From the NCBI RefSeq assembly GCF_004217565.1, contig NZ_SHLA01000001.1, positions 3,162,001 to 3,226,000 of the forward strand: a DNA stretch of 64,000 nucleotides, in the 5' to 3' direction. A program made the position numbers and the translations under genes. The notes below the pieces were generated by a model that searched no databases, was not told where the DNA came from, and worked only from the letters and a program-made list of their open reading frames with translations. The stretch's first letter is position 1, and each line of letters starts with the position of its first letter. The stretch comes from Zhihengliuella halotolerans (GTDB taxonomy: Bacteria > Actinomycetota > Actinomycetes > Actinomycetales > Micrococcaceae). Below, in pieces: positions 51,210 to 60,248 of the stretch.

Positions 51210-52270
51210 GCGGCCCTCCTGCGTCGGGCGAGCAGCGCGATGAAGACCGGGACGCCGATCAGTGCGGTGCCGACGCCCACGGGCAGCGGGGTGGGTGCGA
51301 AGACGACGCGGGAGCCGGCGTCGACCCAGACCATGAAGATCGCGCCGAGGACCGCCGTCGCCGGGACCACGCGGGTGTGCCGCGAGCCGAAGAGCAGGCG
51401 CGCGGCGTGGGGCAGCACGAGGCCGACGAAGCCGATCGCGCCGGCCACGCTCACGAGGGTGGCCGTGATGAGCGCGGTCATGAGCAGCAGCAGCAGGCGC
51501 ACGCGGCGCACGTTCAGCCCGAGCGAGGAGGCGACCTCGTCGCCGAACGCGAACGCGTCGAGAGCGTGCGCGTAGCGCAGGCAGATCAGCGTGCCCGCGG
51601 CGACGACGGCCAGGCACAGGCCGACGTCGTGCCAGCGCACGCCCTCGAGCGAGCCGAGCAGCCAGAACATGACGCCGCGGGTCTCGTCGGAATCGGCGAA
51701 CGCGAAGATGATGAGCGAGGTCAGGGCCGCGAAAAGCTGGGTGCTGGCGACGCCGGCGAGGACCACGCGGTCGTTGCCGCCGCCGGACAACCGGGCCAGC
51801 CCCAGCACGAGCGCGAAGGCGACGATGGCGCCGATGAACGCGCCGCCCGAGAGCCCCAGGCCCGCGCCGCCGAGGCCGAGCACGCCGATCGCGACGGCGC
51901 CCGTCGAGGCGCCGGAGGATACGCCGAGCACGTACGGGTCGGCCAGCGGGTTGCGCAGCAGCGACTGCATGATCGCCCCGCACAGGCCGAGCCCGGCGCC
52001 GCACGCCGCGGCGACGAGGGCGCGCGGCAGCCGCTCCTGCCAGACGATCGCGTCTTCGGTCAGGCGGACCGGGATCTGGGCGTTGGCCAGGTGGTTGAGG
52101 ACCACGTCGCGGACGTTCACGAGGGAGACGTCGGCGGGGCCGAGCGTGATGGCCACCCCCACCGAGAGCACCAGGAGGAACAACCCGGCGAGCGTGAGGG
52201 CGGTCGCGGCGAGGATCGAGCGCGCACGACGACGGCCGCCCGCCGCCGGCGCGGCGGGCGCCACGCGCAC
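51206..52270 (-). CDS. Iron-siderophore ABC transporter, FecCD-type permease
   Basis: A 354-residue permease with about ten helices. Family blocks are ERLPRALVAAACGAGLGLCGAIMQSLLRNPLADPYVLGVSSGAS (about 75-118) and GAIGFVGLVLPHAARLLFGSRH. Only one permease gene is present, so it presumably works as a homodimer. It starts at a GTG 16 bases after the binding-protein stop, with no ATG available in frame before it. It is translationally coupled to the ATPase. Confidence 0.93.
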   Translation of the reverse strand: MRVAPAAPAAGGRRRARSILAATALTLAGLFLLVLSVGVAITLGPADVSLVNVRDVVLNHLANAQIPVRLTEDAIVWQERLPRALVAAACGAGLGLCGAIMQSLLRNPLADPYVLGVSSGASTGAVAIGVLGLGGAGLGLSGGAFIGAIVAFALVLGLARLSGGGNDRVVLAGVASTQLFAALTSLIIFAFADSDETRGVMFWLLGSLEGVRWHDVGLCLAVVAAGTLICLRYAHALDAFAFGDEVASSLGLNVRRVRLLLLLMTALITATLVSVAGAIGFVGLVLPHAARLLFGSRHTRVVPATAVLGAIFMVWVDAGSRVVFAPTPLPVGVGTALIGVPVFIALLARRRRAA

Positions 52271-52286
52271 GCTGGTCGTGATGGTG

Positions 52287-53342
52287 CTAGTCAGCGTCCT
52301 TTTCCTTCCAGAAGTCGCCGATCTTCTCGAGCCCGTCGACGAGGCGGATCGAGGGGTTCATCTCGGCGCCGTGCAGCGAGATGTAGCGCTCGTTCTTCAC
52401 GGCGTCGAGGTTCTTGGTCAGCGGGTCCGACTCGAGGAACTCGATTTTGTCTTCCAGAAGGTCGCCCGGGAAGCGGTTGCGCTGCAGGTCGCCGAGGACG
52501 AGCACTTCCGGGTCCCGATCGACAACGGTCTCCCAGCCGGCGGCCGTCCAGTCGTCGGGGATGTCGTCGAAGACGTTCTCCATGCCCGACATCTCGGCGA
52601 GCAGCCCCGGCGAGCCGAAGGAGCCGGCGAAGTACGGGGTGGTCGTGTCGGCGAACCAGAAGGCCACGGTGGCGCCGTCGGCGTCCGCACCGTCGAGCGC
52701 TGCCGCGGTGCGCTCCTCGAGGTCGGCGACGAGCGCCTCACCGCGGGAGGGCACGTCGAAGACGGCCGCGAGCTCGCGGATCTCGGTGTAGAGCGAATCG
52801 ATCTCGAGGAGCTTGGTGCGGGTGCCGCCGCCGTTGATCGTCGTCGATCCCTCGCAGTCCGTCGGGGAGAGGTAGGTTTCGATGGCGGTCTCCGCGAAGC
52901 GATCGCGGGTCGCGATGCCGCCTTCCTCGTTGAAGTGACGGCCGAAGGAGGCGGTGATGAAGTCGGGGTCCGCGTCGAGGACGACTTCGTAGCTCGGAGC
53001 ATTGTCGGACAGGCGCGGAACCGACTCGTCGACGTCCTCGAATTCCGCCAGGATCGGATCCGTCCACGACGCCGTGCCGGCGATGCGGTCCTGGAGCCCG
53101 AGCGAGTAGAGGATCTCGGTGGAGTTCTGGTCGAGGGAGACGACGCGCTCCGGCGGGGCCTCCACCGTGACCTCGACGCCGCAGTTGTCGAGCACGAGGG
53201 GGTACTCGGTGGCCCCCTCGCCGCCTTCCGCTGCGGAGCCGGAGGCCGACGAATCAGGCACGGGCTCGGACGCGCCGCATCCGGTGACGGTCAGGGCCAG
53301 GGTCGCCGCGACGGCGGCCCAGGCGGCAGAACGAATCTTCAT
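52287..53342 (-). CDS. Iron-siderophore-binding lipoprotein
   Basis: A 351-residue cluster-8/FepB-type binding protein with a lipobox (VTGCG, Cys near residue 22) and a Ser/Gly/Glu linker. Its domain begins VEAPPERVVSLDQNSTEILYSLGLQDRIAG, the hallmark of helical-backbone siderophore binders. GGGAG precedes the ATG at 53342. It heads the binding protein-permease-ATPase operon, which is under a DtxR/IdeR box 51 bases upstream. Confidence 0.93.
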   Translation of the reverse strand: MKIRSAAWAAVAATLALTVTGCGASEPVPDSSASGSAAEGGEGATEYPLVLDNCGVEVTVEAPPERVVSLDQNSTEILYSLGLQDRIAGTASWTDPILAEFEDVDESVPRLSDNAPSYEVVLDADPDFITASFGRHFNEEGGIATRDRFAETAIETYLSPTDCEGSTTINGGGTRTKLLEIDSLYTEIRELAAVFDVPSRGEALVADLEERTAAALDGADADGATVAFWFADTTTPYFAGSFGSPGLLAEMSGMENVFDDIPDDWTAAGWETVVDRDPEVLVLGDLQRNRFPGDLLEDKIEFLESDPLTKNLDAVKNERYISLHGAEMNPSIRLVDGLEKIGDFWKEKDAD

Positions 53343-53392
53343 CAACTACTCCCGTGGTTCTCGGCGGCGGACAGAGGCGCCGCACCGGGGAG

Positions 53393-53411
53393 TCAGTTTA
53401 GCCTGACCTAA
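53393..53411 (-). promoter_or_regulatory. DtxR/IdeR iron box
   Basis: Read on the minus strand it is TTAGGTCAGGCTAAACTGA, matching 16 of 19 positions of the palindromic TTAGGTTAGGCTAACCTAA consensus. It lies directly before the siderophore operon and predicts iron repression. Its last bases overlap the stop codon of the neighbouring EamA gene. Confidence 0.85.
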
Positions 53412-54367
53412 GTTGATTTGGTCAACGAATCGTCATGAATCCCGGCGGGTGTTCGTGGAGGCGGACCGGCGGCCGGTGGGGCGGATCGGCGCTGAGGCAG
53501 GCGTGGTCGGCGGGCTGCGCCGATCAGCACCCCGGAGACGATCATCACACCGCCGGCCAATTCGCCGGCGCTGGGCCGCTCCCCCAGGGCGAGCCATGCT
53601 GCGCTCATCCCGAAGACGGGCACGAGCAGGGTGAAGGGCGCGACGACTCCGGCCGGGTGGCGAGACATGAGCCAGGTGAAGACGCCCGAGCCGAGGATCG
53701 TCCCGATCGCCACCGTGTAGGCCAGGCCGGCCAGTGCCGCAAGTCCCGCCGCGCTGCCGAGTCCGGTGAAGGACGCGGCGATAGCGGTCGGTCCCTCGAA
53801 GTGCAGGGACAACGCGAGCATCGGCAGCGGCGGGACCACGGACATCCACAATGTCAGGTGCAACGGGTTCGAGGGGCGGGCGCGGCGGTTGCAGATGTTG
53901 CCGAGCGCCCAGCCGAACGCGCCGGCCAGTGTCAGGAGGAACGGCAGCAGGCTGGCGGACTCCCAGCGCTGCCAGCCGACGACTGTGAGGCCGCCGACGG
54001 CGATCGTGATGCCGGCGATGCCGAGCGGGCCGATCCGCTCGCGGAGGAAGAGGGCGCCGAGCAGGACGGTGAACGGCGCTGAGGCCTGCAGCACGAGCGA
54101 GGCCAGTCCGGCGGGCATCCCGATGGACATCCCCCAGTAGAGGAACAGGAACTGGAGGGTGCCGAAGCCGAGGCCGTAGCCGAGCAGCCATCGGACCGGG
54201 ACGTCGGGGCGCGGGACCAGCAGGATCGTCGGCACCGCGAGCAGCGCGAAGCGCAGCGCGACGAGGAAGAGGGGCGGGAAGACCTGGAGGGACGCGTCGA
54301 TGGCGATGAAATTCAGGCCCCACATGAGGGCGACGGAGACGGCGAGCAGGCGGTGGCGTGGCGGCAT
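53408..54367 (-). CDS. EamA-family transporter
   Basis: A 319-residue DMT exporter with ten helices in two EamA repeats (RLLAVSVALMWGLNFIAIDASLQVFPP; FLLTLAGAFGWALGNICNRRA). The start at 54367 opens directly into the first helix; an earlier ATG would add a non-hydrophobic leader. It is divergent from the LysR gene at 54439. Its stop codon lies inside the iron box of the downstream operon, so read-through into the siderophore genes is conceivable. Confidence 0.9.
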   Translation of the reverse strand: MPPRHRLLAVSVALMWGLNFIAIDASLQVFPPLFLVALRFALLAVPTILLVPRPDVPVRWLLGYGLGFGTLQFLFLYWGMSIGMPAGLASLVLQASAPFTVLLGALFLRERIGPLGIAGITIAVGGLTVVGWQRWESASLLPFLLTLAGAFGWALGNICNRRARPSNPLHLTLWMSVVPPLPMLALSLHFEGPTAIAASFTGLGSAAGLAALAGLAYTVAIGTILGSGVFTWLMSRHPAGVVAPFTLLVPVFGMSAAWLALGERPSAGELAGGVMIVSGVLIGAARRPRLPQRRSAPPAAGPPPRTPAGIHDDSLTKST

Positions 54368-54438
54368 GCACCCATCTTCGCGAGTGCTTCCCTTTAGGAC
54401 AATCGACAATTCTCGAATCTATTGTGTAGGTTGCCTTC

Positions 54439-55359
54439 ATGGAATTTCGCCACCTCGAGCTGCTGCGCGAATTCGCCGACCGCGGCAGTGTCACCGCCGT
54501 CGCCGAAGCCACCTATCGGACGCCCTCGGCCGTCTCCCAGCAGCTCAAGACCGCGCAGCGCGAGGCCGGCATGGCGCTCGTCGAGCCTCACGGCCGCGGG
54601 CTCCGGCTGACGGAGGCGGGCCGCCTCCTAGCTGCAGGAGGGGCCGACGTCGCGGCCGCTCTGGCCCGGGTGGAGGCGAGGTGGGACGCGTTCCGGGGCG
54701 AGCCGGCCGGCGTCGTCCGCATCGCCTCGCTGCCGAGCGCGGCGACGTTCCTGATGCCCCCGGTACTGGCCGCGCTGGCCGGGAGCGGGATCGAGGTGGC
54801 CGTCAGCGACTACGACGTCGCTGAGGCCGAATACGCGGACCTCACCGCTGACAACGACATCGTCGTCGCGCACAGCCTGACGAGCGCCCGGCCCGCCGGG
54901 ACGCGCAGTGAGGCTGTGGTGCCGCTCGCCCGCGAGCCCCTCGACGTCGCGATGAGCTCCGCGCACCCGCTTGCCGCGCGCGGGCACGTCACCGCCACCG
55001 AGGCAGCCGGGTGCGCGTGGATCGGCGTTCCGGTCGGCTACCCCTTCGACACCGTGCTCCAATCGCTCAGCGCCGTGACCAGCGTCGAGCTGGATGTGCG
55101 GCAGCGGATCCGCGACAACCGGCTCATCGAGGCGCTCGTGGCCGAGAGCTCTCTGGTGGCGATCCTCCCGAGGTTCACGACGCCCTCGGGCGGAGGGCTC
55201 GTGCTGCGCGAATTGCGCGGCGTGCCGTCCCTGCGCCACGTCTGCGCGGTCATGCGTCCGGACCGCGCCGAGCGGCTCGCGGTCCGACGGGTCGTGGCGG
55301 CCCTGCGGGCTGCCGGTGCCGCCGCGGAGGAGAGGGGCGTCCCTGAGCGCAGGTGCTAG
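54439..55359 (+). CDS. LysR-family regulator divergent from the EamA gene
   Basis: A 306-residue LTTR. The HTH is at residues 2-60 (FRHLELLREFADRGSVTAVAEATYRTPSAVSQQLKTAQREAG), followed by an effector-binding domain from about 90 to 290. A 71-base AT-rich space separates it from the divergent exporter start. Its last four bases overlap the convergent DeoR gene. It probably controls the exporter. Confidence 0.9.
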   Translation: MEFRHLELLREFADRGSVTAVAEATYRTPSAVSQQLKTAQREAGMALVEPHGRGLRLTEAGRLLAAGGADVAAALARVEARWDAFRGEPAGVVRIASLPSAATFLMPPVLAALAGSGIEVAVSDYDVAEAEYADLTADNDIVVAHSLTSARPAGTRSEAVVPLAREPLDVAMSSAHPLAARGHVTATEAAGCAWIGVPVGYPFDTVLQSLSAVTSVELDVRQRIRDNRLIEALVAESSLVAILPRFTTPSGGGLVLRELRGVPSLRHVCAVMRPDRAERLAVRRVVAALRAAGAAAEERGVPERRC

Positions 55360-56117
55360 GGTCCCGTCTCCACGAGTTCGACGCCGGCTGCGGCCAGCCA
55401 CGCGCGGGCCTCGGCCGGGGCGCGGCTCGTGATCACCGTGTCGACGGCGCCCGACGCGCACACGGCGAAGGTGGCTGTCATGCCGAACTTCTCCGGCGTC
55501 GTCACCGCGATCACGCGGCGAGCTGAGACCAGCGCCGCCTTCTTGAAGTCGGCGTCCTGCATGGTGGAGGCCGTGAGTCCCGGGTCCTCGTCCCACGCGC
55601 ACACGCCGAGGATGGCGACGTCGGCCCGGAAGTCCAGCACGTCGCGTGCCGCGCGGTGGCCCGTCCACGAGAGCTCGTCGCCGTTGAGCTCCCCGCCCGG
55701 AGTCACGATGCGGGTGCCGGGCCGCTCGCCCAGGGCGGCAGCCCCGTGGATCGAGAGAGCCATGGCCGTTACCTCGCGGCCCGCGAGAGCGCGGGCGACG
55801 GCCGTGCAGGTCGTGCCGTCGTCGACGATGACGCTCGACTCGTCCGCGACGAGGTTCGCGGCGGCCGCCCCGATCCGCTGCTTGAGTCCCGTGTTCGTCT
55901 CGAGCCGCAGGGAATAAGGCAGGCGCGTCCCCCTCGCTGGCAGTGCGACGGCCCCGCCGTGGGTGCGGCGCAGCACGCCCTGCAGCGCGAGCTCGTCCAG
56001 GTCGCGCCGCAACGTCATGGCCGAGGCGCCGGTGGCGCGGGTGAGGTCCGCGATGCGCGCCTCGCTCGAGCCGCGCACGGCGTTGATGATCGTTTTATGC
56101 CGAATCGCACGTTGCAT
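55356..56117 (-). CDS. DeoR-family transcriptional regulator
   Basis: A 253-residue DeoR protein. The HTH lies at residues 6-55 (IINAVRGSSEARIADLTRATGASAMTLRRDLDELALQGVLRRTHGG). The sugar-phosphate sensor domain includes ESSVIVDDGTTCTAVARAL and the family ending DADFKKAALVSARRVIAVTTPEKFG. The start at 56117 gives the typical N-terminus. Only 30 bases separate it from the divergent MFS gene, so the promoters overlap and the regulator very likely controls that operon. Confidence 0.9.
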   Translation of the reverse strand: MQRAIRHKTIINAVRGSSEARIADLTRATGASAMTLRRDLDELALQGVLRRTHGGAVALPARGTRLPYSLRLETNTGLKQRIGAAAANLVADESSVIVDDGTTCTAVARALAGREVTAMALSIHGAAALGERPGTRIVTPGGELNGDELSWTGHRAARDVLDFRADVAILGVCAWDEDPGLTASTMQDADFKKAALVSARRVIAVTTPEKFGMTATFAVCASGAVDTVITSRAPAEARAWLAAAGVELVETGP

Positions 56118-56147
56118 GTGTTCGATTTCATCGCAAGACTGCTGCTT

Positions 56148-57329
56148 ATGCAATCCTCGCCCTCGCTGCGCCGCGCCCGCGCCTCCGCCATGCTGGCCTT
56201 CGCCACCAACGGCGCCCTGCCCGCGACACTGCTGGCCCGCTACGCGGAGGTCCAGGAGCTGCTCGGAGTCGGTGCCGGTCTCTTCGGCCTGCTCGTCGTC
56301 GGCGCGACCCTCGGCGGGGCCGGTGCTTTCAACCTGCCCGGCGTCGTCCTGCGCCGCTTCGGGATGCGCAACACCACGACGGTCGGCACCGCGTGGGTGG
56401 CGACCGCCGTTTTTCTGGCGACCGTCGGCATCGTGACGGGCCAGCCGTGGCTCTTCTTCCTCTGCCTGGTCCTCGCCGGTGCCGGGGACGCGTGCGTGGA
56501 CGTCGGGCAGAACGCCCAGGGGCTGAAGGTCCAGCAGGCGTACGGCCGCTCCCTGCTGAACTTCATGCACGCCGGCTGGAGCATCGGAGCGGCAGTCGGC
56601 GGCGTCGTCGGCACGATCATGGCGATGACCGGCGTGCCGCTGCTGGCGCACCTCGGCCTCTGGGGCGCGGTCTGCATCGGATCCATGTGGTGGGCCTCCC
56701 GCGGGTTCCTGACAGACGGTGCGGTTGCCGCCGACGACGCACCGGCCGAGTCCCTGCGCGGGCGCCATGTGATGAAGGTGCTGATCCCGCTGGCCCTCGT
56801 CGCGCTCGCCGGCATCAGTGTTGAGGAGATCGGCAACAACTGGTCCGCGATCCTGCTCGCCACCGAGCGCGGAGTCCCGCTCGAATCGGCCGGCATCGGG
56901 CTGAGCGTCCTGCTCGGCGCGCAGTTCGTCGGCCGCCTGCTCGGCGACCGCTTCATCGACGCTCTCGGCTCGCACCGCGCCCTGCTGATCAGCCTCGCGA
57001 CCGTCGCGGCCGGTCTGCTCGCCGCGGCGTGGGCGCCGAACGCCGCGACGACCCTGATCGGACTCGCGCTCGCGGGCCTGGGCTGCGCGGTGACCGTGCC
57101 GGTGGCCTTCGCCGAGGCCGACGCCGTGCCCGGGCTGCCGCCGCACGCGGGCGTGACCTGGATCAGTTGGGCGATGCGGGCCGCGACGATCACGCTCGCG
57201 CCGACCATCGGCGGCGTGACGGCCCTGGCGTCGCTGCCCGTCGCGCTGACCGCGGTGACCGGCATCGCCGTCGTCGCACTGGTGCTGCAGTTCGGCAAGC
57301 GGCCCCGTCGAGGAGTGGAGAACGCGTGA
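56148..57329 (+). CDS. MFS transporter
   Basis: A 393-residue major-facilitator protein with 12 helices. The N-half loop shows VLRRFGMRNTTTVGTAW and the D-x-G-type AGAGDACVDVGQNAQGLKVQQAYGRSLLNFMHAGWSIGAAVGG, a pattern of the sugar/nucleoside-like MFS group. The start at 56148 is the first that leaves room for a promoter after the divergent DeoR. The stop overlaps the methyltransferase GTG (GTGA). The substrate is unknown; DeoR control hints at a sugar or its derivative. Confidence 0.88.
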   Translation: MQSSPSLRRARASAMLAFATNGALPATLLARYAEVQELLGVGAGLFGLLVVGATLGGAGAFNLPGVVLRRFGMRNTTTVGTAWVATAVFLATVGIVTGQPWLFFLCLVLAGAGDACVDVGQNAQGLKVQQAYGRSLLNFMHAGWSIGAAVGGVVGTIMAMTGVPLLAHLGLWGAVCIGSMWWASRGFLTDGAVAADDAPAESLRGRHVMKVLIPLALVALAGISVEEIGNNWSAILLATERGVPLESAGIGLSVLLGAQFVGRLLGDRFIDALGSHRALLISLATVAAGLLAAAWAPNAATTLIGLALAGLGCAVTVPVAFAEADAVPGLPPHAGVTWISWAMRAATITLAPTIGGVTALASLPVALTAVTGIAVVALVLQFGKRPRRGVENA

Positions 57330-58120
57330 GGACTTTCGAAGAGAAGGTGGCCGCGGCGGCCGCCGCCGACGTGACCGGCTGGGGGTTCGGTTTCCTCGAC
57401 GGCCGCGCCACGGAGGAGCGCCCGCCGTGGGGGTACGTGCGGCGGCTGGCCGATGCGCTCTCAAGTGCCGACGCGGCGCTCGATCTCGACACGGGAGGCG
57501 GGGAGGTGCTCGCTGAGGCGCTCGACCTGTCCGCCCGGCGCCCGGTCCGCGCCGCGGCCACCGAGGGGTGGGAGCCGAACCTGGTGCGGGCGCGCGAGCG
57601 GCTCCATCCCCTCGGCGTGGAGGTCATGGCAGCGGGCCCGGGGGCGCCCCTGCCGTTCGCCGCGGGGTCCTTCGATCTCGTCACGAGCCGGCACCCGGTG
57701 GCGCCGGACTGGGCGGAGATCGCGCGCGTGCTGAGGCCCGGCGGCGGCTATCTGGCCCAGCATGTTGGTCCGGCTTCGGCATTCGAGCTCGTCGAATACT
57801 TCCTCGGGCCGCAGCCTGAAGCGCGCAAGGGACGGGACCCCGAACGCGAAGCGGAGCAGGCCCGGGGCTCCGGGCTGGACGTGGACGAGCTGCTCACGGC
57901 GCGCTGCCGGATGGAGTTCTTCGATATCGGGGCCGTGGTTTGGATCCTGCGCAAGTGCCCGTGGTGGGTCCCCGACTTCACCCCCGCGCGGTACGAGGCG
58001 AAGCTGCGCCAGCTCGACGCGCAGCTGCGCAGCGAGCCCTTCGTCGCCCACTCGACGCGGCACCTGATTCGGGCGACACGCGTCGGCCCCGCCGAGCGTC
58101 GCGGACGGGCAGCGCGCTGA
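57326..58120 (+). CDS. Class I SAM-dependent methyltransferase
   Basis: A 264-residue methyltransferase. The SAM-binding motif I is degenerate (LDLDTGGGEVLAEAL, about 49-63), followed by the acidic end of beta2, LPFAAGSFDLVTSRH and IARVLRPGGGYLAQHVG (motif after beta5). The protein ends in a basic tail. Start GTG with GAGG upstream, overlapping the MFS stop. Its coupling to a transporter suggests that it modifies the transported compound, but methyl acceptors cannot be predicted. Confidence 0.85.
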   Translation: MRTFEEKVAAAAAADVTGWGFGFLDGRATEERPPWGYVRRLADALSSADAALDLDTGGGEVLAEALDLSARRPVRAAATEGWEPNLVRARERLHPLGVEVMAAGPGAPLPFAAGSFDLVTSRHPVAPDWAEIARVLRPGGGYLAQHVGPASAFELVEYFLGPQPEARKGRDPEREAEQARGSGLDVDELLTARCRMEFFDIGAVVWILRKCPWWVPDFTPARYEAKLRQLDAQLRSEPFVAHSTRHLIRATRVGPAERRGRAAR

Positions 58121-58133
58121 CGCCGCCAGCGCG

Positions 58134-58919
58134 CTATGTCAGGCCCAGGCCACCGAGGGCGTTGAGACCCAGCAGCAACCCGAGGATCCCCACGACCCAT
58201 CCGATAGTCGCCCCGGCGTGCCGGCTCAACCAGACCTCGAGACGCCGCAGCGGAGCGTCGACGAGCCGGTGCGCCACGAGTCGACCCGTCAGGACTAGGC
58301 ACGCTGGCACCAGCATGACCGCACAGTAGAACAGGATCAGCGCCGAGCTGCCCGGCCAGGCCGGCCCGGTGCCGGCGACCAGACCGATGCCCGCCAGATA
58401 GGGCAGAAGGGTCGGCAGTTCGAGGCCCACCGCGACGACGGCCAGCCCCATGAGCGCGCCGAAGCCCCCGGCGCCGGATCCGACGGCCCGCTCCCGAAAT
58501 CGGTTCATCCGTCCCGCGGTTCCGCGCCGTTCCTCACGCTGACGCTTGGCCGCCTTGCCAGCCTCCGTCATCGGGTCGATCCGGAAGCTGTAGGCGAGCA
58601 GACCCGCACCCGCCGCCAGCTGCGCGAGCAGGAACGGGGAGGATTGGCGGGCCCCCTCGAGCCACTGCACGACGCCGTCGCCGACGAACGTCAGCGCACC
58701 GAGCAGGGCGATGCCGATGGCCGCGTAGGCACCGCCGACGACCGCGAGGTAGGCGAGGATCCGGCCGCCGCGCAGTCGACCTGGTGCCAGAGTCAGCCAG
58801 AGCGGGATGAGCAGCGTGCCGAAGCTCGTGGAGTCCAGCAGGGCCAGCAGGGCGAGCACGCCTAGTAGCGGCGCATCGGAATCGCCGCCGGAGAGAAAAG
58901 TCAGGTCGACACCGGTCAT
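58134..58919 (-). CDS. GAP/Sap-like six-helix membrane protein
   Basis: A 261-residue protein with six helices in two groups of three around a cytoplasmic linker (EAGKAAKRQREERRGTAGRMNRFRERAVG). The opening VLALLALLDSTSFGTLLIPLWLTLAPGRLR is typical of the GAP (sulfolipid-addressing, LysE-related) family of actinobacteria. Export of a lipid or small molecule is the family guess. It is convergent with the methyltransferase gene, 13 bases apart. Confidence 0.75.
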   Translation of the reverse strand: MTGVDLTFLSGGDSDAPLLGVLALLALLDSTSFGTLLIPLWLTLAPGRLRGGRILAYLAVVGGAYAAIGIALLGALTFVGDGVVQWLEGARQSSPFLLAQLAAGAGLLAYSFRIDPMTEAGKAAKRQREERRGTAGRMNRFRERAVGSGAGGFGALMGLAVVAVGLELPTLLPYLAGIGLVAGTGPAWPGSSALILFYCAVMLVPACLVLTGRLVAHRLVDAPLRRLEVWLSRHAGATIGWVVGILGLLLGLNALGGLGLT

Positions 58920-59036
58920 GCCTGCATTCTCGCGCCAGGTTGTTCGCGGGCGCATCGGCCCGAAGAGGGAGGTGGACGACGTCGGTCAGCCTTAAGGCGG
59001 AGGGCGCGGGCTGTCCGGCCGTGGTCGAATAGAGAT

Positions 59037-60248
59037 ATGGCCACCCCGCTGCCCGGCAAACACCTGCAGACCGTCGTGACGCTGACGCTGTCCAGTCTGC
59101 TCGTGGCCGCCGGCTGGACGGGCGTCTTTAATTTCGGCTGGTGGGCCCCGGAAGATCGGCCCGCCGTGTGGTGGCACCTGGTGCCCCTGGCTTTCATGGC
59201 CCTGCCGATGCTCGGCAAGCACCGGCGGCCCGTCACCTGTCTCGTGGCCACCGTCCCCATCGTCATGGCGGACGTGGCGTTGGGAGGCAGCGTCGGGATC
59301 TGGCTCTGCGTGGCGGACCTGATCTACCACGTGGGGCTCCGGGCGTCACCGCGGGCCGTCCGGGTGGTCGCGACCGTCTTCGCGCTGTGCTGCGCGGCCG
59401 TCGTCGTCGCGTCCGGGGCGGTCCAAGGTTTGCAAGCGGCGGTCGGCGCGGGGGTGACCGTGGTGGCCCTGCTGTTGATGCCGCTGTGGTGGGCGGCCGA
59501 GGTTCGCCGTGGCTACCCGCTGTGGCCGCAGGCGTACGCGCGTGACGAACTGGAGGCTGAACGGAACGCGGCGCTGAAGGAACTGCACAAACGCGAGCGT
59601 CACGCAGCGATCGAGGCGGAGCGGCGCGGCATGGCCCGGGAGTTGCACGACACCGTCTCGGCGGAGATCTCCGCCATCGCGCTCACGGCGGGGGCCGCGC
59701 TCGCCGGCGGCGCGGACGAGGCGCGGGACCGTCGGGCCCTCGGCACGATTCGCATCGCGAGTGTGGCTGCGCTCGAGTCCCTGCGGTCGATGGTCAACCT
59801 TCTGCGCGGTTCGGAACTGAAGGAGACGGCTGCGGACCTGCTGGCCGAGCCCGGCCCGGACTGGGACGAAACGCTCCGCCGGGCCGAGCGGCTGGGCCTG
59901 GACGTCGTCCACCGTGGCCGCCCGCCCGCGGACCTGCATCCACGCGTACAGCACGCTCTGACGCGCGCCGCGGGCGAAGCCCTGCACAATGCGGCCAAAC
60001 ACGGGACCGGGGACGCCGCCGTCGTCGTCACTGCGGATGAGGAGTCCGTCTCGCTCTCGGTGGACAACGGGTTGGCGGAATCTGGCGCGGCCACCGCGGA
60101 CGGGACGGGCTTGATCGGGATGCGCGAGCGCGTGACCGCCGTCGGTGGTGTGATGACGGCGGGCCCCGCCGGGGACGGGGCGCGGCGATGGCGAGTCGAG
60201 ATCGAAGTGCCCAGTACGACGACGGGTCCCGGCGGGGGCGCGGCATGA
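59037..60248 (+). CDS. NarL-type sensor histidine kinase
   Basis: A 403-residue membrane kinase with five or six N-terminal helices (about 10-160) and a short coiled segment (DELEAERNAALKELHKRERHAAIEAERRG). The HisKA_3 box has His204 (ARELHDTVSAEISAIAL), and the HATPase_c domain has AGEALHNAAKHG and GTGLIGMRERVTAVGG. The stop overlaps the regulator ATG as ATGA. It is a paralogue of the kinase at 47921, with the same lack of an outer sensor domain. Confidence 0.93.
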   Translation: MATPLPGKHLQTVVTLTLSSLLVAAGWTGVFNFGWWAPEDRPAVWWHLVPLAFMALPMLGKHRRPVTCLVATVPIVMADVALGGSVGIWLCVADLIYHVGLRASPRAVRVVATVFALCCAAVVVASGAVQGLQAAVGAGVTVVALLLMPLWWAAEVRRGYPLWPQAYARDELEAERNAALKELHKRERHAAIEAERRGMARELHDTVSAEISAIALTAGAALAGGADEARDRRALGTIRIASVAALESLRSMVNLLRGSELKETAADLLAEPGPDWDETLRRAERLGLDVVHRGRPPADLHPRVQHALTRAAGEALHNAAKHGTGDAAVVVTADEESVSLSVDNGLAESGAATADGTGLIGMRERVTAVGGVMTAGPAGDGARRWRVEIEVPSTTTGPGGGAA

